A DNA stretch of 64,000 nucleotides from Parabacteroides distasonis. GTDB lineage: Bacteria; Bacteroidota; Bacteroidia; Bacteroidales; Tannerellaceae. Position numbers and translations under genes: made by a program. The stretch covers positions 1 through 64,000 of the forward strand of contig SUXM01000013.1 of assembly GCA_015060925.1 (NCBI GenBank), read 5' to 3'. Positions 56,651 to 64,000 of this stretch are shown here, in pieces. Under the pieces are notes generated by a model. That model was given only the letters and a program-made list of their open reading frames with translations. It had not been told where the DNA came from and searched no databases. Positions within the stretch are counted from its first letter, which is position 1; each line of letters starts with the position of its first letter.

Positions 56651-57466
56651 TTAGTTCTCTCTGTTTGCTACTTTTAATCCTCGGATAACAGAAGGGGTAA
56701 AACCAGATAGTTCCATCTCATTTAATCCCTTAATCGTGATACCTCCCGGAGTTGTTACTTTGTCAATCTCTATCTCAGGATTCGATTTGTTTTCTAAAAG
56801 AAGATCGACTGCTCCTTTTACAGTATGAGCGACTATCTCTTGCGCCTGTTTGGGATAGAATCCTAATTCTACACCACCTTCAATGGCTGCTCGAATGTAA
56901 CGAAGGGCAAAAGCAATGCCGCAGGAGGCTAAAGCTGTTCCGGCACTCATTAGGTGTTCTTCTATTAACATTGCATTTCCTAATTCATTGAAAATCTCTA
57001 TTATTAGATTTGTTTGTTCTGTGGATGCATTATAGGCAGCAATAAAGGTCATACTACTTAATACTTCAATAGCGGTATTAGGCATGATACGAAATAGGGT
57101 AGGTGTTTCTATTCCTTTATTAGTCTCTTCCTCTCTATTTAAATAAGTTTTTAGCTGGTCAAAAGTAATACCGGCGGCTACTGAAACTATGATTTGTTTG
57201 TCATAGTTTAGAACATCTTTGATTTGATTGATAGTCTGTTCTACTAACCAAGGTTTTACGGCTATAACAATTATATCAGCTTGTTTTACTGCTTCTATGT
57301 TGTTCTGTGATACTTTAAAATCTGCATTGACTTTTTTTATTTTATTCAGAGTCTCTTCAGTTCGTGCGGTACACGTGATATCTGAAGCTTTAAAGATGTG
57401 CCCTTTGGCTAATCCTTTTGCGATTGCCCCTCCCATATTACCAGCACCAATGATTGTAATTTTCAT
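56651..57466 (-). CDS. proC: Pyrroline-5-carboxylate reductase
   Basis: 271 residues. Rossmann domain with MKITIIGAGNMGGAIAKGLA, then the C-terminal dimer domain with TTPGGITIKGLNEME, the PLP-independent family signature. It reduces P5C to proline with NAD(P)H. It completes proline synthesis with proB and proA nearby, but is separated from them by the acyl-CoA synthetase pair and is 86 bases upstream of the regulator. Confidence 0.93.
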   Translation of the reverse strand: MKITIIGAGNMGGAIAKGLAKGHIFKASDITCTARTEETLNKIKKVNADFKVSQNNIEAVKQADIIVIAVKPWLVEQTINQIKDVLNYDKQIIVSVAAGITFDQLKTYLNREEETNKGIETPTLFRIMPNTAIEVLSSMTFIAAYNASTEQTNLIIEIFNELGNAMLIEEHLMSAGTALASCGIAFALRYIRAAIEGGVELGFYPKQAQEIVAHTVKGAVDLLLENKSNPEIEIDKVTTPGGITIKGLNEMELSGFTPSVIRGLKVANREN

Positions 57467-57559
57467 AAAAAAGCCGTTTTAAAATTAGATTGTTATATTT
57501 TTTCTTTTAGAAAAAGTGCAAATGTAAGCAAAATAATCGCTTCTATTGAATCTGTATTG

Positions 57560-57567
57560 TATCTTTG
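57560..57567 (+). promoter_or_regulatory. -7 promoter box of the C1 aminopeptidase gene
   Basis: TATCTTTG, matching TAnnTTTG, 33 bases before the ATG at 57600. No clear upstream TTTG box at the usual distance. Confidence 0.5.
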
Positions 57568-57599
57568 TCGACAAATTATTAATGTAAAAGTATATAAAG

Positions 57600-58805
57600 A
57601 TGAAAAAACTTTTAACTGTTGCCGCTTTAGGTATGTTTTGTGTAAGCGGTATAGCTCAGGAGGCTAAAAACAATAAAGAAGAAGGTTTTGTTTTTACGAC
57701 AGTAAAGGAAAATCCTATTACTTCAATTAAAAATCAAAATCGTGCAGGTACTTGTTGGTGTTATTCTTCAATGGCATTTTTGGAAGCAGAATTGCTTCGT
57801 ATGGGAAAAGGTGAATATGATTTTTCTGAAATGTTTATTGTTCACAATACTTATTTAGATCGTGCAGATAAAGCTGTCCGTACACATGGGGATGTCTCTT
57901 TCTCACAAGGAGGATCTTTTTATGATGTGGTGTATGGTATGGAAAAATTTGGTTTAGTGCCGGAAGAAGAAATGCGTCCGGGTGTTATGTATGGAGATAC
58001 ATTAAGTAATCATACTGAATTATCAGCAGTAAGTAATGCAGTTGTTGCAGCGATAGCAAAAGGTAGATTGCGTAGTTTGCAAACAGATAAAAATAATGTC
58101 CCATTATGGAAGAAATCTATCGAAGCAATCCATGATATTTATTTAGGAGAACGTCCTGAAAAGTTTACTTATAAAGGAAAAGAATATACTCCACAATCTT
58201 TCTATCAATCGACAGGATTAAATGCTGATGATTATGTCTCTTTGACATCTTATACTCATCATCCTTTTTATTCTTCTTTTGTTCTTGAAATTCAAGATAA
58301 CTGGCGTTGGGCTGAATCATACAACTTGCCTCTTGATGAATTTATGGAAGTATTTGATAATGCGATTATGAATGGTTATACCATTGCATGGGGATCTGAC
58401 GTAAGTGAAAGTGGTTTTACTCGTAATGGTGTGGCTGTAATGCCTGACCAAGAAAAAGCTCAAGAACTGAGCGGTTCTGATATGGCGCATTGGTTGAAAT
58501 TAAAACCAGAAGAAAAGAAATTAAATACTAAGCCGCAACCTCAAAAATGGGTAACTCAAGAAGAACGTCAATTAGCTTATGATAACTTTGAAACGACTGA
58601 CGATCACGGTATGTTAATTTATGGAATTGCAAAGGATCAAGAAGGTAATGAATATTATATGGTAAAGAATTCTTGGGGTAAGTCTGGTAAGTATGAAGGT
58701 ATATGGTATGCATCTAAGGCTTTTGCTCGTTATAAAACAATGAATATTGTAGTGCACAAGGATGCTCTTCCTAAAACAATTAAAGCTAAATTAGGAATTA
58801 AATAA
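57600..58805 (+). CDS. Secreted C1 family aminopeptidase (bleomycin hydrolase-like)
   Basis: 401 residues with a signal peptide (MKKLLTVAALGMFCVSGIAQ). The papain-fold residues are Gln46 (oxyanion), Cys52 in GTCWCYSS, the His in DDHGMLIYG and the Asn in VKNSWG. The protein lacks the long pro-domain of papain and belongs with the C1B/BleH-like aminopeptidases of Bacteroidetes. It probably digests peptides in the periplasm. It is a single-gene unit ended by a terminator. Confidence 0.9.
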   Translation: MKKLLTVAALGMFCVSGIAQEAKNNKEEGFVFTTVKENPITSIKNQNRAGTCWCYSSMAFLEAELLRMGKGEYDFSEMFIVHNTYLDRADKAVRTHGDVSFSQGGSFYDVVYGMEKFGLVPEEEMRPGVMYGDTLSNHTELSAVSNAVVAAIAKGRLRSLQTDKNNVPLWKKSIEAIHDIYLGERPEKFTYKGKEYTPQSFYQSTGLNADDYVSLTSYTHHPFYSSFVLEIQDNWRWAESYNLPLDEFMEVFDNAIMNGYTIAWGSDVSESGFTRNGVAVMPDQEKAQELSGSDMAHWLKLKPEEKKLNTKPQPQKWVTQEERQLAYDNFETTDDHGMLIYGIAKDQEGNEYYMVKNSWGKSGKYEGIWYASKAFARYKTMNIVVHKDALPKTIKAKLGIK

Positions 58806-58821
58806 AACCATTTAGAAAAGA

Positions 58822-58859
58822 AAGAGACGCTTCGATAAATCCGATAGCGTCTCTTTTTG
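58822..58859 (+). terminator. Terminator after the C1 aminopeptidase
   Basis: Stem AAAGAGACGCT (58822-58832) and AGCGTCTCTTT (58847-58857) with a T run. It lies between convergent genes and may serve both. Confidence 0.9.
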
Positions 58860-58890
58860 CATATAAAGATGTACTGTAAAGGATGTATGC

Positions 58891-59460
58891 TTATTCTTCA
58901 AGTATTAATGTATAATTGAGATTGGATGGCGCTTTTTGTAAATCTTGATTTAACATGGTCAGGCTGTCACCTTCTGCTAAGAAATAAAAAATCATACTTC
59001 CATCACTCGGTATCAATTCATAGACTATTGCTTCTGCATTAGTAGGAATTCCTTTTCGTACTTTACGTTTTCCTGTCGAGGTAAAGGTCTGATTGTTCCC
59101 ATTTTCAGCTTCCCAGTAGGTGGCATCTAATTCATAAACTCCATCGCCGTTATTGTCTTGATAGTACATGACCAAATCGTAAACGATACCTGGGCCATCA
59201 GCCGTAGGAATAGTCCCTTTATATTTTTTCTTGACAACACTTCCTTTGTTTGGATCAACTTTGAGGGAATCACGCATATTAACAGCTTTATCTTTTTTTG
59301 TATTAATTATAGGTAATACGGGCAAAGCTGGAGTGTCCGGAGCTGTCTCTGCTATTGCGTATGTTTCTTCTTCTACTAATACTGGAACATTTTCTGCTTT
59401 TTTCCCATTACATGCAACTAATAAACTTGCAATTACGATTGCGATAAAATACTTTTTCAT
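58891..59460 (-). CDS. NlpE-like lipoprotein lacking the copper-site CxxC
   Basis: 189 residues. Lipoprotein signal (LLVAC, Cys17), a low-complexity linker rich in Pro, Ala and Val (about 24-56), and an NlpE-type domain (about 78-187) with GTIPTADGPGIVYDL and LAEGDSLTMLNQD. In NlpE the segment is usually CADCxGI; here Thr86 and Gly89 replace both Cys. NlpE senses adhesion or copper in the envelope. Without the CxxC, copper binding at that site is unlikely. Confidence 0.75.
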   Translation of the reverse strand: MKKYFIAIVIASLLVACNGKKAENVPVLVEEETYAIAETAPDTPALPVLPIINTKKDKAVNMRDSLKVDPNKGSVVKKKYKGTIPTADGPGIVYDLVMYYQDNNGDGVYELDATYWEAENGNNQTFTSTGKRKVRKGIPTNAEAIVYELIPSDGSMIFYFLAEGDSLTMLNQDLQKAPSNLNYTLILEE

Positions 59461-59691
59461 TATCTTCTTCCTGTTTAATTATTAATTGTCAAAATATCTT
59501 TGGATAAATAACAAAATAACCTATTCGTTTTGTTTTGATAAAAAGATTTTTTAACTATTTGTTTCCTCATTTATTAGCAATATAAGATTTAATAAAATAA
59601 TTTATAATAAGTGTATTTTGTTTTTGATTATTAGATTTTTTTGTATCTTACACGAAAAATAAAACCTCGAATAAAATAGTATGAAATTTAT

Positions 59692-60495
59692 ATGTTTGAA
59701 TGGCTAAAAAAAATAATATTTAATGATGGAATAAATTCTTTAAAAAAGGGAATAAAGAAATGTGAAGAGGTGATCGAAAATTTAAAAGTAGAAAATTTAC
59801 AACTTCAAAAAAGAAATCTTTATCTAAAGAAAAAGATAGAGGTTGATGAAAAGATTTTGAATTTTAAAAAGGAACAAAAGTCCTTTAAAGAAGAAAAAGA
59901 ACATTTTCTACGATTATATTCTCAATTTTCGAAAGTAAAGCAATATTCTATTGATTTAGAGAAAGAAAAGACTATTTTAGAAAAAAAACAGATTGAGTTG
60001 GAGAATGAAAAAAAACTTTTTGAAAAAAAACAAAAGAATTTTGAGAAGAGAAAGAATTTATTGGATTTTAAAACATTGATAGAAGGTGAGTTTGAATATG
60101 AACAACGAAAGGCACGATTACAAGAAAATAATCATCGGTTAAAGCGTGAAGAAAAATATTTAAGGGATGAATTAAAACATTTAAATAGAGAAAAGATAAA
60201 ACTTATTGATGAAAATATCAGATACCAACGGTTAATTTATTTGGATACAGAAAAAAATGAACAATTACTTTTTATAATTCGTTCAATAAGACGAATGAAT
60301 CCTTTGTATGAGTCCATTATTTATGAGATGATGTCTACTATTAGAAATGAAAGTGTAAGAAATATTGTTTCTGATTATTTAATGGGTAAAAGTTTTTACG
60401 AGATAGCAGATTTAGAAGGAAAATCTGTCATTGCTGTACAACGGACTTTCTTTTTGGCGGTAAATGCTTTAAAAAAAAGATATATAAGAAATTGA
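59692..60495 (+). CDS. Coiled-coil protein with a sigma region 4-like C-terminus
   Basis: 267 residues, very AT-rich and rich in Lys/Glu. Residues about 15-185 are a long coiled coil. The C-terminal 47 residues (about 219-265) read VRNIVSDYLMGKSFYEIADL followed by EGKSVIAVQRTFFLAVNALK, close to the helix-turn-helix of sigma-70 region 4 or LuxR-type domains. No sigma region 2 is seen. It may be a DNA-binding filament-like protein. I know no family with this layout. The base composition differs from the core genes and suggests recent acquisition. Confidence 0.7.
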   Translation: MFEWLKKIIFNDGINSLKKGIKKCEEVIENLKVENLQLQKRNLYLKKKIEVDEKILNFKKEQKSFKEEKEHFLRLYSQFSKVKQYSIDLEKEKTILEKKQIELENEKKLFEKKQKNFEKRKNLLDFKTLIEGEFEYEQRKARLQENNHRLKREEKYLRDELKHLNREKIKLIDENIRYQRLIYLDTEKNEQLLFIIRSIRRMNPLYESIIYEMMSTIRNESVRNIVSDYLMGKSFYEIADLEGKSVIAVQRTFFLAVNALKKRYIRN

Positions 60496-60622
60496 TACTA
60501 GATATTCAATTTCCCTATAGAAACTATAAATATTTATAGATAATTTTATTAAATTCGCCTCATGATGTAGCGCTTTGCCTTATTTATGCATCTATCCAAA
60601 TATAACAAAAAAAGAAATAACA

Positions 60623-61672
60623 ATGAATAGGTCTGTATTTTTTAGAGTCATATTTTTTTGTTTGGCAGTATCTCTTCTAATTACTGGTTGTAATAGTTGG
60701 GAGTCTGAAGATGTGAAGTTCAGACAAGATGAGGATGGTGATTGGATTTTATTTGATATAGAGAGAATTTCTAAATCAAAATTTGATCAAATGGTTGTAG
60801 GGTATGGATGGAAACATGTCGAGAGCCATGAAATAGGTGAAGATGGTAAGTGTATAGAGAAAGAGTTTTATGAAGGCTCGGTCGGTGGTGACCCTTCTAA
60901 ATATTTTTTTGCTCAAGATACACTCACTTCGTTTTTCTCTTATTTAGGTCTTTATTCTTGTTATAAAGAAAAAGGTTTTTCTTATAGAGAAGAAGACAAT
61001 CATGTAATCTCAGAAGAAAATTATCCTGAGCTTCAAATTGTGAATGTAGACAATCGTTTTCTTTATGTGATAGAATCTTATGGCTCTAAATTTTTGTATA
61101 CTATTTATGAAAAAATGACTGAAGAAGAATTAATGGAATGTAGAGATGTTTATTCAAAAAATATAGATCATACAAGAGAGTCTGTTCATTTTAAGAAAGA
61201 TGAAAACGGAGAGTGGTTTCTACCAGATGTTACAACTATATCTAAAGAAAAATTTAATGAAAAGATTGTTGGAAATGGTTGGGACTATATGTGTACTTAT
61301 AAAATTGAAAGTGATGGTACTTGTGCCTTCGGAAAATATTATAATGGAAAGGTTGGAAAATCTCCTTCTTTTTATTATTTTGACAAAGAATGTATGACTA
61401 CATTTTTCTTTTATGATGCTATACCTGCAACTTGTTATAGAATACAATCCTATTCTTATAAAGAAAATGATAATTGTATTATCAAGGTTGGAAATTCGCC
61501 TACCTTTATGAGAATCATTTATATAAATGATTATTTTTTTGAAGCGATAGAGTATTTGGGATACAATGATAGAGAAGGTCATATTTATGGTTATTCAATA
61601 TATCAAAAGATGTTTCCTGGAAGGTTAGAAGAGGTAAGAGAAAAATATTCTACGAATTTTGATGATCTATAA
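60623..61672 (+). CDS. Lipoprotein with a duplicated domain
   Basis: 349 residues from the ATG at 60623, which gives the signal MNRSVFFRVIFFCLAVSLLI and Cys23 (LITGC); the upstream ATG at 60575 is not used. The mature part is two homologous halves (residues about 31-184 and 188-349), for example VKFRQDEDGDWILFD against VHFKKDENGEWFLPD, with shared GW, DG and YEK/YQK positions. I do not recognise the family. It follows the coiled-coil gene by 127 bases and shares its AT-rich composition. Confidence 0.75.
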   Translation: MNRSVFFRVIFFCLAVSLLITGCNSWESEDVKFRQDEDGDWILFDIERISKSKFDQMVVGYGWKHVESHEIGEDGKCIEKEFYEGSVGGDPSKYFFAQDTLTSFFSYLGLYSCYKEKGFSYREEDNHVISEENYPELQIVNVDNRFLYVIESYGSKFLYTIYEKMTEEELMECRDVYSKNIDHTRESVHFKKDENGEWFLPDVTTISKEKFNEKIVGNGWDYMCTYKIESDGTCAFGKYYNGKVGKSPSFYYFDKECMTTFFFYDAIPATCYRIQSYSYKENDNCIIKVGNSPTFMRIIYINDYFFEAIEYLGYNDREGHIYGYSIYQKMFPGRLEEVREKYSTNFDDL

Positions 61673-61721
61673 TGAGAATAAAATAGAAGAAAACTGTATT
61701 AAAAATTTAAAATAAAATACC

Positions 61722-64000
61722 ATGCAAAATGTAATGAATCGATTTGTTTTGATAACATTGTTATTATTTTCTTGTTTGTTTTTAAATGCAGGCAATAATA
61801 AACCATCTGGTTTAATGACCGATTTGATTGAACATACAGAGAGAACTTGGCAAAATGGATATGCCTCTACTATTAAAGTCTGGGAATTGGATACGGCTAT
61901 AGAACCTTTACAATATGCCGCAATACGTTCTACTCATCCTGCTTTTTCTTGGATTGTTCCCGGTGAAAAGTTAAATACACGTCAGATCTCATATCAAGTA
62001 ATCGTATCAGACAATAGAATTGATATTGAAAATGGAAAGGGGAATGTTTGGAATAGTGGGTTGGTAAATAGTAATCAATCGGTTGCTGTAGATTATAAAG
62101 GAAAAGCATTGATCCCTAATAAAACCTATTTTTGGCGAGTAAAAGTAACAACAAATACAGAAGGGGAGAGCTCTTGGTCGGATGTGAAAGCTTTTAGAAC
62201 TGCAGATAAACTTTTAGATTATCAAGTGGCAACTTATCCTCAAGTAAAGACAATGGAGTTTCCGATAGAGATTAAGGACATTCAGCCGGATATTCGTTTT
62301 ATTGATTTTGGTAAAGATGCGTTTGGACAATTAGTGTTGACGTTGTCTTCTGAGGGAGCTAAAGATTCTGTAATAGTACATTTGGGTGAGTGTATAATCA
62401 ATGGGCGTGTTCAAAGAGATCCAGGAAAATCTTCCATTCGTTATCATCGTTATGCTTTAGCATTAATGGAAGGGACACATACTTACCGAATTAAAATAAA
62501 GAAAGATAAACGGAATACGGGATCAGCTGCGGTTTTAATACCAGATTATGTAGGAGAGGTAGTCCCTTTCCGTTATTGTGAGATCGAAGGATATAGTGAT
62601 GTCTTATCTACGAATACAATCGTTCGTGAGACTGTTCATTATCCATTTAATGAAAAAGCATCTGCATTTGAATGTTCAAATGATATTTTAAATCAAATTT
62701 GGGATCTTTGTAAATATTCTATGCGTGCTACCTCTTTTTTGGGTATTTATGTAGATGGTGATCGAGAACGTATCCCTTATGAAGCAGATGCAATTATTAA
62801 CCAGTTGAGCCATTATGGAGTAGATCGTGAATATGCAATAGCACGTCGTTCTCATGAGTATTTATTACAACATCCGACTTGGCCTACGGAATGGATTCTT
62901 CAAGCAGTGACAATAGCTTGGTATGACTATCTTTATACAGGAGATAGTCGTTCGTTGAGAGCCAGTTATGAACTATTGAAACCTCGTGTATTGATGGCTT
63001 TACGAGAAAAAAATGGATTGATTAGTACCTCGACCGGATTACAATCTCCTGAGTTTGTTAAATCAATTCGTATGAATCGGGAAATTATGGATATAGTAGA
63101 TTGGCCACATTATAAACCGAATCAGAAAAAACGTGAAGTGATGGGAGAGGCAGATGATTTTTATTTCACCGATTATAATGCTGTAACAAATGCTTGGCAT
63201 TATGAATCTTTACGATTGATGAGCCGGATTGCAAATGTGTTAGATAAGCAGGAAGATGCAGCTTATTATAAAAATGAATCGGAAAACTTTAAGAAAATAT
63301 ATGTACGTGCTTTCTTCGATAATAAAAAAGGATATGTAAGAGATGGTTTGGTTGGAGATACGGATCATGCATCTTTACATAGTAATATGTTTTCATTGGC
63401 TTTTGATTTGATTCCTGATAATAAACAGTCTAAAGTAGTAGAGTTTATTAAAAGTCGAGGTATGGCATGTAGTGTATATGGTTCCCAATTCTTGATGGAT
63501 GCATTATATAAGGCTAATGCAGCAGATTATGCTCTGCATATGTTGACAAAAACTGATGATCGGAGTTGGTATAATATGATTAAGGTAGGCTCAACAATCT
63601 CCTTGGAAGCATGGGATAATAAGTATAAACCTAATCAAGATTGGAATCATGCATGGGGGGCTGCTCCGGCTAATATCATTCCTCGTCATTTGATGGGGGT
63701 AGAACCTCTTCTCCCTGGTTTTGGCTCAATTCGTATTAAGCCGCAGATTGCATCTTTAGAATGGACAAAAGCGACTATCCCGACTATTCGTGGAGCTGTA
63801 CAAATGTCTGTAGAAAATAAAGGTGGTAAATATACACTTGTAGTGACGATTCCGGCTAATATGGATGCTGAAGTGTATCTGCCATTACCAACAGGAAAAT
63901 ATCAAGTAACTAATAATGGGAGCCCGATAAAAGTAACAAAAATGAAAAATGAACCTTTTTTGTTTGTCGGTAAAATCGGTTCAGGGAATTATAGATTTGA
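61722..64000 (+). CDS. Alpha-L-rhamnosidase, GH78 family (cut by window end)
   Basis: The frame is open from ATG 61722 to the window edge (759 complete codons). It has a signal peptide (MQNVMNRFVLITLLLFSCLF) and a fibronectin-like N-terminal part. The (alpha/alpha)6 barrel has DGDRERIPYEADA with a probable catalytic acid and DHASLHSNMFSLAFD, then SLEAWDNKYKPNQDWNHAWG, typical of GH78. The visible end, GKIGSGNYRF, suggests only a few residues are missing. It releases L-rhamnose from plant or bacterial glycans, fitting the rhaB fragment at the other end of the window. Confidence 0.88.
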   Translation, partial: MQNVMNRFVLITLLLFSCLFLNAGNNKPSGLMTDLIEHTERTWQNGYASTIKVWELDTAIEPLQYAAIRSTHPAFSWIVPGEKLNTRQISYQVIVSDNRIDIENGKGNVWNSGLVNSNQSVAVDYKGKALIPNKTYFWRVKVTTNTEGESSWSDVKAFRTADKLLDYQVATYPQVKTMEFPIEIKDIQPDIRFIDFGKDAFGQLVLTLSSEGAKDSVIVHLGECIINGRVQRDPGKSSIRYHRYALALMEGTHTYRIKIKKDKRNTGSAAVLIPDYVGEVVPFRYCEIEGYSDVLSTNTIVRETVHYPFNEKASAFECSNDILNQIWDLCKYSMRATSFLGIYVDGDRERIPYEADAIINQLSHYGVDREYAIARRSHEYLLQHPTWPTEWILQAVTIAWYDYLYTGDSRSLRASYELLKPRVLMALREKNGLISTSTGLQSPEFVKSIRMNREIMDIVDWPHYKPNQKKREVMGEADDFYFTDYNAVTNAWHYESLRLMSRIANVLDKQEDAAYYKNESENFKKIYVRAFFDNKKGYVRDGLVGDTDHASLHSNMFSLAFDLIPDNKQSKVVEFIKSRGMACSVYGSQFLMDALYKANAADYALHMLTKTDDRSWYNMIKVGSTISLEAWDNKYKPNQDWNHAWGAAPANIIPRHLMGVEPLLPGFGSIRIKPQIASLEWTKATIPTIRGAVQMSVENKGGKYTLVVTIPANMDAEVYLPLPTGKYQVTNNGSPIKVTKMKNEPFLFVGKIGSGNYRF

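Overview
The window is a core-chromosome segment from a member of the Bacteroidales, most likely a Parabacteroides-like gut or oral anaerobe. Supporting signs are the promoters, which repeatedly show the Bacteroidetes -7 box TAnnTTTG (sometimes with TTTG about 19 bases upstream), the near absence of Shine-Dalgarno sequences, a DUF3467 gene after rpoC, an N-succinylornithine-type carbamoyltransferase, FHS-type sugar import, and bactofilin and Wzi-like proteins. The genus is inference. No insertion sequence, prophage or CRISPR array was seen.

Layout. 1-1007: the 5' end of rhamnulokinase, a GtrA-like membrane protein and a small unknown gene, all on the minus strand. 1247-14350: the transcription/translation block tRNA-Thr, -Tyr, -Gly, -Thr, tuf, tRNA-Trp, secE, nusG, rplK, rplA, rplJ, rplL, rpoB, rpoC, with hairpins at tuf/tRNA-Trp, rplL/rpoB, rpoB/rpoC and the end. 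14418-24066: DUF3467, a 56-residue membrane protein, plsC, a Wzi-like outer-membrane protein, a secreted alpha/beta hydrolase and a three-gene RND efflux operon. 24499-25717: rpsF-rpsR-rplI. 25773-28799: a lipoprotein, a cell-wall amidase and an MCE/MlaD protein. 29166-36067: dnaA with a possible replication origin nearby, a B12-dependent ribonucleotide reductase and a two-CBM20 amylomaltase. 36080-41094: a possible small ORF, bactofilin, folB, marC, a glycosyltransferase, an LpxL-like acyltransferase and mtaB.

41227-47490 is a minus-strand carbohydrate operon read in the order LacI regulator, ROK kinase, GmhA isomerase, GH2 glycosidase, FHS transporter. A near-perfect palindromic operator lies just before the regulator. 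A true GmhA, with its metal and catalytic residues intact, inside a glycoside-uptake operon suggests catabolism of a manno-heptose: glycosidase, importer, kinase, then isomerisation to sedoheptulose 7-phosphate. This is the strongest candidate here for an undescribed pathway, and it remains a hypothesis.

47652-57466: a long-chain acyl-CoA synthetase, an Rpn-family nuclease, a small ORF without ATG, argF', proA, proB, an acyl-CoA synthetase with an XRE-cupin regulator, and proC. The proB-proA-proC set makes proline and argF' serves arginine synthesis. 57560-64000 is more accessory: a secreted C1 aminopeptidase, an NlpE-like lipoprotein lacking its CxxC, a coiled-coil protein ending in a sigma region 4-like helix-turn-helix, a lipoprotein made of two homologous halves, and a GH78 alpha-L-rhamnosidase cut by the window end.

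A nested-palindrome element of about 60 bases occurs three times (1074, 18489, 50464), each time in the same orientation and each time a short distance upstream of a minus-strand gene.
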